A stretch of 64,000 nt of DNA, from NCBI GenBank assembly GCA_040387475.1, contig JAZKDT010000011.1:1-64000 (forward strand), given 5' to 3'. Origin of the DNA: UBA4416 sp040387475 (GTDB lineage Bacteria; Bacteroidota; Bacteroidia; B-17B0; Aurantibacillaceae). This document shows, one piece after another, positions 16,538 through 26,534 of this stretch (position 1 is its first letter; every line of letters starts with the position of its first letter). Both the position numbers and the translations under genes were made by a program. The notes below the pieces were generated by a model that saw only the letters and a program-made list of their open reading frames with translations, did not search any database and was not told where the DNA came from.

Positions 16538-17893
16538 CTAAAACTCAGGGTTTTTTCCGACAAAATTTTGTGGTGTAATTTTTAATAATTCCGCTTTTAC
16601 TTCAGCACTCACATTTAAACCATTAATAAAAGTATGCATGGAATCTTTTGTAATTTGAGCATTTGTGCGGGTTAAATCTTTTAAAGCTTCATAAGGTTTT
16701 GGATAACCTTCTCTGCGTAAAATTGTTTGAACTGCTTCGGCAACAACCGCCCAGTTATTCTCCAGGTCTCTGTTGAAAATCTCTTCGTTCAGGATCAATT
16801 TATCCAATCCTTTTAAAATGCTTTTATAAGAAATTAAGATATGTGCTACCGGCACGCCTAAGTTTCTCAATACTGTGCTGTCCGTTAGATCCCTTTGCAA
16901 ACGCGATAAAGGAAGCTTTGCAGCTAAGTGTTCTAAAATTGCATTGGCAATTCCCAGGTTACCTTCGGCATTCTCAAAATCAATGGGGTTTACTTTATGC
17001 GGCATAGCCGAAGAACCAATTTCTCCTGCTTTTAATTTTTGCTTAAAATAATCCATACTTACGTATGTCCAGATATCACGGCAGAGATCTAATAAGATAG
17101 TGTTAATACGTTTTAAAGCATCGCAATATGCTGCAATGTTATCATAGTGTTCAATTTGCGTGGTGAACTGACTTCTATTTAACCCTAAAGTATTGTTTAC
17201 AAATTCGTTTCCAAATTTGATCCAGTCATTGTTTGGATACGCCACATAATGGGCATTGAAGTTACCTGTTGCACCACCAAATTTAGCGGAGAAAGGAATA
17301 GCGTTTAACTGATGAATTTGAATTTGCAGGCGCTCCACAAATACATAAATTTCTTTTCCTAAACGCGTTGGCGAAGCTGGTTGCCCATGCGTACGTGCGA
17401 GTAAAGAAATATTTTTCCAGTCTTTTGATAACGTAGTTAGTTTATCTGTAACCTGTTTCAGGTTAGGGATCACTATATCGTTAGTAGCTTGTTTTAACGA
17501 CAATGGAATAGAGGTATTATTAATGTCCTGAGAGGTTAATCCAAAGTGAACGAACTCTAAATAATTTTCTAAACCCTGTGATTTTAATTTTTCTTTAATA
17601 AAATACTCAACTGCTTTTACATCATGGTTGGTTGTTTTTTCCGTTTCCTTGATAACTTCAGCGTCAGCAAACGAAAAATTTTGATATACTGTTTTGAGCG
17701 TCTCAACTTGCTGAGCAGTAAGTTTTGGTAATTGGGGTAAACCCTGTTGCGATAATAAAATGAAATAATCAATTTCTACCTGTACACGGTATCTGATCAA
17801 TCCGAATTCAGAAAAATAGGCTGCTAATTCATTGGTTACTTTGCGGTAACGTCCGTCAACGGGAGAAATAGCAGTTAAAGCGTTTAATTCCAT
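16538..17893 (-). CDS. purB: Adenylosuccinate lyase
   Basis: 451 residues. It catalyses two fumarate-releasing steps of purine synthesis (SAICAR to AICAR and adenylosuccinate to AMP). The fumarase/lyase signature GSSAMPHKVNPIDFENAEGN is present, as are TNHDVKAVEYF, LTSQDINNTS and ARTHGQPASPT with the catalytic His. Length fits the E. coli-type PurB. It is transcribed toward the glycosyltransferase with a nine-base gap. A weak -7-like TACTTTTA (complement of 17911-17918) lies just upstream. Confidence 0.96.
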   Translation of the reverse strand: MELNALTAISPVDGRYRKVTNELAAYFSEFGLIRYRVQVEIDYFILLSQQGLPQLPKLTAQQVETLKTVYQNFSFADAEVIKETEKTTNHDVKAVEYFIKEKLKSQGLENYLEFVHFGLTSQDINNTSIPLSLKQATNDIVIPNLKQVTDKLTTLSKDWKNISLLARTHGQPASPTRLGKEIYVFVERLQIQIHQLNAIPFSAKFGGATGNFNAHYVAYPNNDWIKFGNEFVNNTLGLNRSQFTTQIEHYDNIAAYCDALKRINTILLDLCRDIWTYVSMDYFKQKLKAGEIGSSAMPHKVNPIDFENAEGNLGIANAILEHLAAKLPLSRLQRDLTDSTVLRNLGVPVAHILISYKSILKGLDKLILNEEIFNRDLENNWAVVAEAVQTILRREGYPKPYEALKDLTRTNAQITKDSMHTFINGLNVSAEVKAELLKITPQNFVGKNPEF

Positions 17894-18066
17894 AATTTTT
17901 AAATAAAGGGTAAAAGTACAAAGAATATCAGGATATAAAAATTATTACAATGAGTGTAGAATCTATTTCATTGAGTAAAGAATAGCCATATCTTCTAAAT
18001 GTTGTTTAATTTAGATAAGATCAAACCCTGCTTTACAAAAACTTCAGCAGATAAAAAGCCATTACC

Positions 18067-19932
18067 ATGAAAAAAATTCTTCTACTGTTATTGGTATCTT
18101 TTACGTTAGTTTTAAATGCACAAAATAATGCTTGTAATCCATACTCACTATGCACGAGCGTCTCCTACCCGGCAGTTGTGGGAACAAGTTCGGGGCCCGG
18201 TGGTAGTTATGGGTGTTTAAATTCAACGCCAAATCCTACCTGGTTTTATACACAGGTTACTACTGCAGGAACTTTGAAATACAGTATTTCAAATACAAAT
18301 AATTTAGATATTGATTTTATTTGCTGGGGACCTTTCTCAAATATAAATATTGCATGTGTTCAAATAGATACCAGTAACATCGTTGACTGTAGTTTTTTGT
18401 CTAACCCTGTGGATACATGTACAATTCCCGGGGCCGTTGTAGGCGCATATTATTTGATCATGGCTACCAATTTTACCAACCAGGCAGGTGTTATTACTAT
18501 TCAAAGTGTTCCAGGCATTGGTGCAGCTTGTGCTTATTTTGAAGGAATAAGGGGCACTGTGTTTAATGATAATAATGCTAATTGTGCATTTGACACCACG
18601 GATACATTTCTTCGTAATATCCCTGTAAAAGAATATGACAGTGTAGGCAATTTTTTGGGACTGAGCTACCAAAACAATTATGGAACAGTTAAAGTACCGT
18701 ACAGGTTTTATAATGATACAGGTGCTTACACAGTAAAAATTGATACGGCCAATATGCCTTTTACTTCTCAATGCGCTTATCCGGACCTTGATTCATTAGT
18801 GACTCTTACAACCGCAATGCCACTTGATACAAATGTGAATTTCAGTATAAAATGTAAGCCGGGTTTTGATCTGGCTGCACACTCTATTTATAGATCGGGA
18901 GTGGCATTCCCCGGCACGAGTCATATAGTAAGAGTAACTGCAGGTAATATGGTTCAGCAATGGTATAATCTCAATTGTTCTACAAACGTTGGCGGGCAAG
19001 TAATTATCAATTTTAGTGGACCTGTAAATTATTTAAGCACTCTAAGTACCATTCAACCTTCATCCGTTTCAGGAAACTCAATCACCTATAATATTGTCGA
19101 TTTTTCGACAGTAGATATTTATGATGATTTTGAGATCGCGGTTACCACTAATACCAATGCAACCATTGGTGATACTATTTGTGTAGATGTAAGTATTATT
19201 GCTGCAGGTGATAATAATCTATCGAATAATCAAAAACACTATTGTTATCATGTTACCAATTCTTACGATCCTAATATCAAGGAAACATATCCTGAAAATG
19301 TAATGCCAGGTTATAGTGATTGGTTCTATTATACGATACACTTTCAAAATACAGGAAATGCACCGGCACATAATATTTATTTAACAGATACTTTAAGCAA
19401 TAACTTAGATCTGTCAACTTTTGAAAGAATAAATTACAGTCATGATAATGCAATGGCTTTATCAGGGCATCTATTACAATTTAATTTCAATAATATCAAC
19501 CTGCCTGACAGTAATAGTAATAGTGCAGGATCTGTAGGTTATGTACAGTACAGGGTGAAACCAAAAACTAATTTACCTGCAGGAACTGTCATTGATAACA
19601 GAGCTTATATTTATTTTGATTTTAATGCACCAATCATTACTAATACGTCTCATAATACCTATTTAATGATCACTGGTATTAAAGAAAATGTAAAGGATGA
19701 GTTTGCAGTATTCCCTAATCCTTCAACCGGCATCATAACCATCACTTCTAAAGCAGCCGTTACTATGAATGTGGCGGTTTATAATGTTGTGGGAGATATG
19801 ATTCAGGAGAGCAAAGCTACCCAAAGTAAAACACAATTAGACTTAAGTTATTTGAGCAATGGTGTATATTTTGTGAAAGTGAGTTTAGCTGAAGGAAAGC
19901 AAGCTACGTATAAATTGGTTGTTCAGAAATAA
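18067..19932 (+). CDS. T9SS-exported surface protein with SdrD-B-like and DUF11-like domains
   Basis: 621 residues. A clear signal peptide (MKKILLLLLVSFTLVLNAQ) is followed by a Cys-containing beta domain (20-155), a SdrD-B/CNA-like domain (RGTVFNDNNANCAFD, about 160-235), a repeat-type beta domain containing FQNTGNAPAHNIYLTDTL and AYIYFDFNAPIITN (about 400-535) and a T9SS type A sorting domain (PNPSTGIITITSKA to LSNGVYFVKVSLAEGKQ). It is therefore secreted by type IX secretion and anchored at the surface. Function is probably structural or adhesive; no catalytic residues were recognised. It converges on the alpha/beta hydrolase gene with only 12 bases between. Confidence 0.85.
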   Translation: MKKILLLLLVSFTLVLNAQNNACNPYSLCTSVSYPAVVGTSSGPGGSYGCLNSTPNPTWFYTQVTTAGTLKYSISNTNNLDIDFICWGPFSNINIACVQIDTSNIVDCSFLSNPVDTCTIPGAVVGAYYLIMATNFTNQAGVITIQSVPGIGAACAYFEGIRGTVFNDNNANCAFDTTDTFLRNIPVKEYDSVGNFLGLSYQNNYGTVKVPYRFYNDTGAYTVKIDTANMPFTSQCAYPDLDSLVTLTTAMPLDTNVNFSIKCKPGFDLAAHSIYRSGVAFPGTSHIVRVTAGNMVQQWYNLNCSTNVGGQVIINFSGPVNYLSTLSTIQPSSVSGNSITYNIVDFSTVDIYDDFEIAVTTNTNATIGDTICVDVSIIAAGDNNLSNNQKHYCYHVTNSYDPNIKETYPENVMPGYSDWFYYTIHFQNTGNAPAHNIYLTDTLSNNLDLSTFERINYSHDNAMALSGHLLQFNFNNINLPDSNSNSAGSVGYVQYRVKPKTNLPAGTVIDNRAYIYFDFNAPIITNTSHNTYLMITGIKENVKDEFAVFPNPSTGIITITSKAAVTMNVAVYNVVGDMIQESKATQSKTQLDLSYLSNGVYFVKVSLAEGKQATYKLVVQK

Positions 19933-19944
19933 AGAACGGAGGAA

Positions 19945-20892
19945 TTAATGATATTTACTATAAAATGATGTAATATCATTTGTCCATTCAGCCTTATACT
20001 TATTCAAATAATTTTCGTGCCCGGCTAAGGGGTAAAATTTAACTTCTTTTTTTCCACTTAAATTTTTATATATTTTATCTATCTCACTTCTTGATACTTT
20101 TTCATCCTTCTCTCCATATAACAAAAGTGTTGGACACTTAATGTTCTTAGCATAGTCAACGGGGTTATGCGAAAAAGCATCGAAATCATTTTGATATCCA
20201 CCCCAAAAAACCAATAAGTTTGCCATTGGAAAAGCAGGAACATGCATGGTAGAGAACCTTGATTGAACTGTTTCAAGCATTGTACCAAAAGGGCATTCTA
20301 TAATAATGGATTTTGAATTAAGAGTATATTCGCTTTGAGCTTTCATGATGGCAACTGCGCCCATGGATGTTCCAAATAGAGAAATATTTTGTTCTCCTTT
20401 TGTAACTATATACTCAAAGGCGGTTTTTACTTCCTGTGCTTCATAAAAACCTATGGTTGTTTGATTCCCCTCTGACCCGCCTGAACCCATAAAATCAACT
20501 AGCAAGGAATTGTACCCTAAATCTAAAAACACATCAGCTTTGTCGAGCATAGATGATTTTTGACCACTATAGCCATGGAATAAAATTACTGTACCTTTAG
20601 CTGAATCAGCTTTAATATACCAGCATTCAATTTCTTTGTTGCTTTTTAATTTAATTGTTTCAAAAGGGCGATTGGGTGTTTTTTTGTTAATTGGCCTGGG
20701 ATTATTTATACCTAAAAAAACAGCTTTTATTTTTTCTGAAACAGATAAATGAGCCGCATCTTTTGTTTTAGGAGGAGATGTAGGATTAAAGTGCGTGAAT
20801 TTTGAAGCGTGAAAGTAGGCAACAACATTCATGACAATAAATAGTATTGAAACGGTAATTAATGATCGTTTTATAAATTTATTCAAAACCAA
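19945..20892 (-). CDS. Alpha/beta hydrolase with N-terminal membrane anchor
   Basis: 315 residues. An N-terminal hydrophobic segment (residues 10-28) precedes an alpha/beta hydrolase fold. The oxyanion strand is VILFHGYSGQ, the nucleophile S176 sits in LFGTSMGAVA, the acid is D263 in LLLYGEKDEKV and the base is H292 in LAGHENY. It resembles BAAT/dienelactone-type and YqkD-like esterases. Substrate unknown. It is the last gene of a minus-strand unit, nine bases after the subtilisin-like protease gene. Confidence 0.85.
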   Translation of the reverse strand: MVLNKFIKRSLITVSILFIVMNVVAYFHASKFTHFNPTSPPKTKDAAHLSVSEKIKAVFLGINNPRPINKKTPNRPFETIKLKSNKEIECWYIKADSAKGTVILFHGYSGQKSSMLDKADVFLDLGYNSLLVDFMGSGGSEGNQTTIGFYEAQEVKTAFEYIVTKGEQNISLFGTSMGAVAIMKAQSEYTLNSKSIIIECPFGTMLETVQSRFSTMHVPAFPMANLLVFWGGYQNDFDAFSHNPVDYAKNIKCPTLLLYGEKDEKVSRSEIDKIYKNLSGKKEVKFYPLAGHENYLNKYKAEWTNDITSFYSKYH

Positions 20893-20901
20893 AGTTATTA
20901 T

Positions 20902-23709
20902 CTAATCAAGCACCACAATTTTTTTAAACTCTACTTTTTGGGAACCACTCAGTTTCACGATATACATGCCTGGTGCGTATCCTGATAGATCAACCTTTTG
21001 AAGAATTCCATTGATTTTGTTTTCCGCCACCAGTTTTCCATTTAAGCTATAAATTTCATATTTATTAAAGGTTGGTTCTGTTTGTGAAATGGTGATCATG
21101 TTTTTGGCTGGATTGGGAAATATCCTCCAGGTGTAGTCAGTCGAAACAGATTTATTTATTCCAGTTGGAATGCCGTCATATTTTATTTGCGCCTGGTTGG
21201 CGCCGCTGATAAGGTTCAGTAAACTATCACCACCAATCAATGCAAAAGCAACTTTAACAGATTGGCCCGGCTCTAACATAAATGGGCCGCTACTCATTAC
21301 ATTGATCACATCCGCACCATTGCCAGCCACACCAGCAGCCAAACGTTGAGTCGACATGCTAAGATATTTGTCTTTTGTAGTTACGCCGTTAGCGAAATCA
21401 AGTCCTCCATTTCCACCACTTATGTGGTCAACCGCATAAAAATTTGGAGGCGCTGTGTTCGTTAGTAATTTAATGCCGGCGTATTTTCCACCGGTTGCTG
21501 TGTAATAACTATACCCCATTTTTGTTGCGGCATCATATGCACTTCTGTTTTGAGCATACGTACCACCGTCAATATCCCAATCTGCTAAAATGCCTGCGTA
21601 CATATTTTTCACAGTGTCTATTACATGCGTGTTGGTAATGATATATTCCCAAATAACAAATTGAGTATTTGGAACAGCGGCCCAGGCATACGTATTTTGA
21701 TCTATGTGAATATTTAATGGATTAAACGACAGGTTATCGTTCATCTTAGCTTTAGTGTCGAAGTCTGATAATACGGAAGGGATCTGCAAAGCAATACGGT
21801 TAATGATTCCAAAATCGTTGTCAGAAGGATTTGAATTTAATCCGCGTACGCAATCCGATACTTTAGTAGTGTCGGTTCCTACCATTACTCCAGCCTCGTA
21901 TAGAAGCTCGGTTCCGTTATATTTGAAGCCCAGGCCTTGGGTTTGTGTATCCTGGTTATACCCAATTTTACCCTTGCTGGTTGCGGTGGTACTAACATCA
22001 TTTACTTCAATATTAATATAATCCACATTGAGATAAATTGTAAAAAATTGTTTGGCCTGATAAGTTCCATCATTCATGGTAACTTCAAAATCAATTGGCT
22101 GATTAATTGGGATGACGCCCGCTAATTTAAAAGTAAATGGATCAAGCGAATTAGTTGCAGTAGATAAGGTATTGATAACACCTAATGACGTTGTGTTATC
22201 GATCGTGACAGCGTACGAGGATAAAGGAGTTACAGTAACGTTCAGAGCGGAAGTGGGGTCTAAGTAATTAGTAAAAATTCCGGCGATAAATAACGTATCG
22301 CCGTTGATGAAGGAAAGATCGTTATGATCGGTTACAGTTTTGCTGCTCATTACCACACTTGGTGAAGCCGGATCGGTTAAAGCGCGAAACAAATTAATTC
22401 TTCCCGTTCCTAATTTATTAATATAAGAAGGATTAGCGGAATAGATATTATCAGCAGTTATCTTTAATCGTTCCCCAACCTGTAATCCTGTATAAGCAGG
22501 AAAATGATTTTTCACTATTCCGGCAGCACCAGCCACTACCGGCGATGACATGGACGTTCCTGAAGAGGTTATGTAAAAGCTTCCGGGCCAGGTAGAGTTC
22601 ACATTATCGCCTGGCGCGCAAACATCCACCATGTAACCATAATTGGAGTTTGAGAACTTAACATCATTTTGTGAAATGTTAGCAACTGATAAAACGTTGG
22701 TGTACGCTGCAGGAAAAAAATCGCCGTCAACACCATTATTGCCCGCTGCGCAAACCACCAGACAGTTTTTATTAATAGTGGCATAATCAATAATATCTTG
22801 TCCAAATTGACTTGAGCCACCACCGCCCCAAGAGCAGTTGATAATCTGGCACCCGTGGTCAGCCGCATACTTAATGCCTTCGTATGCCTGAATCAGGGCT
22901 CCGGTAGCATCATCGGCAATTTTTACGGGTAAAAATTTACAATTAAAACCTGTTCCTGCTCCTCCTAAATTATTGTCTGCGCTGGCTGCGGCTAAGCCAC
23001 TAACGTGCACTCCGTGCGGATTAGCACTCCAGCCGGGGTTATTGTCATTTTCACCTAAATCCCAGCCCATGTAATTATCAATGAACCCGTCTCCGTCGTT
23101 ATCAATTCCGTCTATCACATCAGCGTAGTTACGCTTCACGTTATTTACTAAATCAGGGTGTGTTGGATCGGTACCTGTATCAGTAATACCTATTACAATG
23201 GATGAATCGCCACGATCTACATTCCAGGCATTAAAGGCATTGATATTTAATAAATGATATTGATTGGTGGCATTTGCTAAAGGATCGTTTGGAGAATATG
23301 TAACTGCAGGAACATAATGAGGCTCGGCATAAACTAAAATAGAAGATAAGAGTAATTTACTGATGGCTTTGTCCAACGTTAAATTCGAAGTATAATTCAA
23401 TTCGTAAACCAGCGACAGATCTGCATAAGCTTGCCCTATAGAATTGAATGGCCTTTCGGGAGCTTTATCCAACGGAAATTTTTTGTGAATATTGGTTGCT
23501 CCAATCGCAGTTGCCAATAAATTAAATGCCGGATGGTCTATCCGGTTATCTGAACAATTGCCGGCAAACGCCGGTTTAACTTTAATAATAATTGTATTAG
23601 GAAGATAGTCATTGTGGGTTGTGGTCATATCAGATGACTTCAACACCGTTTGTGCAGTTAAAGAAACCGTTATCAAAGAAAGGAAAAATGTTTTTAAAAA
23701 AGTTCTCAT
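20902..23709 (-). CDS. S8 family (subtilisin-like) serine protease with T9SS sorting domain
   Basis: 935 residues: signal peptide (to about residue 20), a propeptide-like part, then the S8 catalytic domain with D177 (GITDTGTD), H232 (NPHGVHVSGLA) and S386 (SSGTSMSSPVVAGAAG). The oxyanion Asn is in AAGNNG. A calcium-loop insert (DGIDNDGDGFID) sits between Asp and His. Beta domains follow, and the C terminus is a T9SS type A domain (FPNPAKNMITISQ to YAPGMYIVKLSGSQKVEFKKI). It should be exported and surface-attached, degrading extracellular protein. It follows the HD-CoaD fusion gene by 16 bases. Confidence 0.93.
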   Translation of the reverse strand: MRTFLKTFFLSLITVSLTAQTVLKSSDMTTTHNDYLPNTIIIKVKPAFAGNCSDNRIDHPAFNLLATAIGATNIHKKFPLDKAPERPFNSIGQAYADLSLVYELNYTSNLTLDKAISKLLLSSILVYAEPHYVPAVTYSPNDPLANATNQYHLLNINAFNAWNVDRGDSSIVIGITDTGTDPTHPDLVNNVKRNYADVIDGIDNDGDGFIDNYMGWDLGENDNNPGWSANPHGVHVSGLAAASADNNLGGAGTGFNCKFLPVKIADDATGALIQAYEGIKYAADHGCQIINCSWGGGGSSQFGQDIIDYATINKNCLVVCAAGNNGVDGDFFPAAYTNVLSVANISQNDVKFSNSNYGYMVDVCAPGDNVNSTWPGSFYITSSGTSMSSPVVAGAAGIVKNHFPAYTGLQVGERLKITADNIYSANPSYINKLGTGRINLFRALTDPASPSVVMSSKTVTDHNDLSFINGDTLFIAGIFTNYLDPTSALNVTVTPLSSYAVTIDNTTSLGVINTLSTATNSLDPFTFKLAGVIPINQPIDFEVTMNDGTYQAKQFFTIYLNVDYINIEVNDVSTTATSKGKIGYNQDTQTQGLGFKYNGTELLYEAGVMVGTDTTKVSDCVRGLNSNPSDNDFGIINRIALQIPSVLSDFDTKAKMNDNLSFNPLNIHIDQNTYAWAAVPNTQFVIWEYIITNTHVIDTVKNMYAGILADWDIDGGTYAQNRSAYDAATKMGYSYYTATGGKYAGIKLLTNTAPPNFYAVDHISGGNGGLDFANGVTTKDKYLSMSTQRLAAGVAGNGADVINVMSSGPFMLEPGQSVKVAFALIGGDSLLNLISGANQAQIKYDGIPTGINKSVSTDYTWRIFPNPAKNMITISQTEPTFNKYEIYSLNGKLVAENKINGILQKVDLSGYAPGMYIVKLSGSQKVEFKKIVVLD

Positions 23710-23725
23710 AGGTTTGGTTTAAGAG

Positions 23726-24679
23726 TTAATCTAACAAATAGCTTTGATGCTTGTTATACTTTTCAAGCGTTCGAATACCGGAAGAACTAATATGTTCAAA
23801 TTCTTTGTCGCAAAATATATTTACGATTTTAATATCCGGTTTTAATTCCTGTATGTAACGGTATTGATTTTGCTCATATTGAAAATCAGTTGAGTTTCGT
23901 AAACCTCTCACTACAATTACCTCGTAGCCAAAAGAATCTATATGATCGGTTAACAAGCCATTATATTCTGTCTGTTGACGATTAGCGATCGTTTTAGGTA
24001 CTGGCCAAGTGCGTTCTGTTTTATCAGGGTTTTTGCCGAACGAGATGATCACTTTGTCAAATAATTTCTCAGCTTTCTGTAAAACGTTATAATGCCCTTT
24101 ATGAAATGGATTAAAACTGCCCGCAAATACAGCAATGTGGGGTTGAACAGCTTTAACGTAATCAATCAGGGGTGTTAAATTACCATTCGTATTAAAGTGG
24201 GTTAAAAGCTCAATGCGTTTTGGTTTGTACTCTTTATAATCTACAAACTGAAATTCTTTAAAAATTTGTTTTTCGTAGGCGATCAGCTTCTCAAAGGGAG
24301 CGTTAAAGATAGACAAGTCGGCTTTTATGAGTTCTTCCGAAAAATTAACCGTGGGTTTATGATTTTTGGTATCCAGAATTAATTGTTCAATATGTTTTTT
24401 TTGATCAGCTGTTAATCCCGTTGACTTTGCCTGTTGCAAAAAATAGTTCGCTGAATCTTCCTCGTTTGTTTTCGACTGCGGATCATAAACAATATCGTGA
24501 AAGACCGCTGCTAAAAAAACTTCGTCATGTTTTAGTAAATCAATATCATGTAATTGCTTCAGCACATCTTCAATATGAGTCAACGTGTGATAAAAACGGT
24601 GAGGCTCGTCATACAAATTGATCACGTCCGAGTTAAACTGAAGGTGGTTGAGTCTATGTGATATTTCAGCTATAGTCAT
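23726..24679 (-). CDS. coaD: HD-domain hydrolase fused to pantetheine-phosphate adenylyltransferase
   Basis: 317 residues with two parts. Residues 1-170 match the predicted HD-type metal hydrolase family COG4339 (EPHRFYHTLTHIEDVL and AVFHDIVYDPQSKTNEEDSA, giving His and Asp ligands). Residues 182-317 are a CoaD-like nucleotidyltransferase with FAGSFNPFHKGH (HxGH motif at 193-196), VVRGLRNSTDFQYEQ and HISSSGIRTL. CoaD joins 4'-phosphopantetheine and ATP to make dephospho-CoA. The fusion is unusual; CoaD is normally a free protein of about 160 residues, and this domain is 136. Whether it is the cell's only CoaD cannot be told from this window. The downstream protease gene starts 16 bases after the stop. 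Confidence 0.85.
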   Translation of the reverse strand: MTIAEISHRLNHLQFNSDVINLYDEPHRFYHTLTHIEDVLKQLHDIDLLKHDEVFLAAVFHDIVYDPQSKTNEEDSANYFLQQAKSTGLTADQKKHIEQLILDTKNHKPTVNFSEELIKADLSIFNAPFEKLIAYEKQIFKEFQFVDYKEYKPKRIELLTHFNTNGNLTPLIDYVKAVQPHIAVFAGSFNPFHKGHYNVLQKAEKLFDKVIISFGKNPDKTERTWPVPKTIANRQQTEYNGLLTDHIDSFGYEVIVVRGLRNSTDFQYEQNQYRYIQELKPDIKIVNIFCDKEFEHISSSGIRTLEKYNKHQSYLLD

Positions 24680-24690
24680 TCTTTTTTGTT

Positions 24691-24778
24691 TTTAAACGCA
24701 GAGTTTTTGCAAAGGTCGCGGAGTGTATAAATGTCTTCTCTTTTTTTGCGCAGATATCTTTGCGTTCTTAGCGGTTAG
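24691..24778. repeat. Second copy of the TAACCGC...CGCAAAG intergenic repeat
   Basis: On the minus strand the region reads CTAACCGCTAAGAACGCAAAG, then continues through CGCGACCTTTGC to a TCTGCGTTT end, the same words as at 15516-15656. It fills the whole spacer between the M16 peptidase gene and the HD-CoaD gene and overlaps the peptidase stop codon. Confidence 0.5.
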
Positions 24779-26016
24779 ACCTTCTTCTTTAAATAAAATA
24801 AAGTACTGCAGTTAGTTTTTTTCAAAATTTTATTTGCCTGCTCTCTAATACCTTCTGCCGTTACCTTTTGATAATTTTCGATTTCCTCATTGATCAATTC
24901 CGCATCTCCCAATAATTCTGAAATAGCCAGGTTAGTTGCTTTATTCAATACATCGGCTTCACTATAAGTTACGGTAGATTCTATTTTGTTCTTACACTTT
25001 TGCAGTTCTTCTTCAGTTACCAGTTCAGTTTGCATTTTTGCAATTTCGGCATCAATCCCTGCTTCAGCCTCTTCAATACTTACACCATCGTTTATTTTTC
25101 CTGAAATCACAAAAAGACCCTTATCAAAATCGCCCATCACGTAGGCATTAACATCGGAGAACAATTGCTTGTCTTTGATCAGGTTTTTGTACAAGCGCGA
25201 TGAATTTCCACGTGATAGAATATCTGAAATCGTATCAATAGTGTGATATTCAGGATCAATTCTTGAACACATGCGGTAAGCTCTGTAGATACTGCTGATT
25301 GGTACATCACGCTCTACCGTCAAACTTCTGTATTCGGTTTGCTCGGGTTCAACAGGTAAATTACGCTTCGGTTTGGTACCTGCATCAATGGGCTCGAACC
25401 ATTTTTCGCATAAATTTTTCACGTGATCGAGTTCCACATCTCCTGCTATAACTAATACAGCATTGCTCGGATTATAGTGTTCCTTAAAGAAAGCTTTTAC
25501 GTCTCCCATCGTGGCGTCTTCAATATGTTTAATCTCTTTACCTATTGTAGCCCATTTATATGGATGCACTTTATAAATTAGCGGACGTAATAATAACCAT
25601 ACATCGCCGTAAGGCTGGTTAAGGTAGCGTTGCTTAAATTCTTCAATAACTACACTGCGTTGTACTTCTAAACTTTTAGCATCAAAGGCAAGACTTAACA
25701 TACGATCGCTTTCAAGCCAAAAAGCAGTTTCTAAATTTTCGGCAGGAACGGTGCAATAGTAATTGGTGATATCATTGGTTGTAAAGGCATTGTTTTCTCC
25801 ACCTACCAATTGTAAAGGTTCATCATAATTAGGGATGTTGATGCTTCCGCCAAACATTAAATGTTCAAATAAATGGGCAAAGCCGGTCTTGTTCTCATCT
25901 TCATCGCGTGCACCAACATCATATATAATATTAAGACAAGCCATCGGCGTGCTTTTATCCTGGTGAACAATGACAGTAAGATTATTTTTAAGCTTAAATT
26001 TTTCGAATTGGATCAT
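24775..26016 (-). CDS. M16 family (insulinase-like) zinc peptidase
   Basis: 413 residues, one M16 catalytic domain plus the second non-catalytic half. The inverted zinc motif HLFEH (H48, E51, H52, in GFAHLFEHLMFGG) is intact. The second Glu ligand lies in the ENLETAFWLESDRM segment. It lacks a signal peptide, so it is probably a cytoplasmic or periplasm-independent processing peptidase, similar to the PqqL/mitochondrial-processing type. In Bacteroidota M16 genes often come as two adjacent genes; here only one is present. The stop codon overlaps a repeat. A promoter is not obvious. Confidence 0.92.
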   Translation of the reverse strand: MIQFEKFKLKNNLTVIVHQDKSTPMACLNIIYDVGARDEDENKTGFAHLFEHLMFGGSINIPNYDEPLQLVGGENNAFTTNDITNYYCTVPAENLETAFWLESDRMLSLAFDAKSLEVQRSVVIEEFKQRYLNQPYGDVWLLLRPLIYKVHPYKWATIGKEIKHIEDATMGDVKAFFKEHYNPSNAVLVIAGDVELDHVKNLCEKWFEPIDAGTKPKRNLPVEPEQTEYRSLTVERDVPISSIYRAYRMCSRIDPEYHTIDTISDILSRGNSSRLYKNLIKDKQLFSDVNAYVMGDFDKGLFVISGKINDGVSIEEAEAGIDAEIAKMQTELVTEEELQKCKNKIESTVTYSEADVLNKATNLAISELLGDAELINEEIENYQKVTAEGIREQANKILKKTNCSTLFYLKKKV

Positions 26017-26100
26017 ACAATTTTTGGGAACTAAATTAAACTTAAAGATACTAAAAAGCGACGATTAATAAGCTAAAAATATTACTTTTAAATCCTGTTT

Positions 26101-26445
26101 ATGGATCTTTACGAAAGGGTAAAAAAATACGAAAGTCTGCATATTGTTTTTTGGTTGATTAAAGACAGTTGCTGGATGTTGCAGCTAAAATGGCTCGGAA
26201 TTGCTATGGTAATTCCAACTCTGGCAATTGCTATTATAATCGTGTATTTTACCAGGAAAGGGGTTGATTTATACCTGAACCTGGCTATTTTGTGCTGGAT
26301 CTGCGCTAACAGCTTTTGGATGTATATTGAGTTTTTTACCAGCGGAGAATACAAATTACTGGCCTCTTTTCCGTTTGCTTTGGGCTTTATATTTATTGCT
26401 ATTTTTTATTATAAAATCCTGGCAGATAAAGCAAAATTAGCTTAA
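26101..26445 (+). CDS. Small integral membrane protein, function unknown
   Basis: 114 residues with three membrane segments (about 30-52, 57-77 and 87-107); the N-terminal 25 residues are amphipathic (DLYERVKKYESLHIVFWLIKD). I recognise no named family. Its cytoplasmic loop has charged KGVD. It lies between the M16 peptidase (divergent) and icmF (same strand, 89 bases downstream); no functional tie to either is evident. The start ATG is the first in the frame. Confidence 0.6.
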   Translation: MDLYERVKKYESLHIVFWLIKDSCWMLQLKWLGIAMVIPTLAIAIIIVYFTRKGVDLYLNLAILCWICANSFWMYIEFFTSGEYKLLASFPFALGFIFIAIFYYKILADKAKLA

Positions 26446-26534
26446 GTCTTTTTGCCTATTTAATCGACTAATTTTTCTCCCAAAACCGGAAAAACTATTA
26501 TATTAGTCAACTCTATTTTAACATTATTTTTTCC

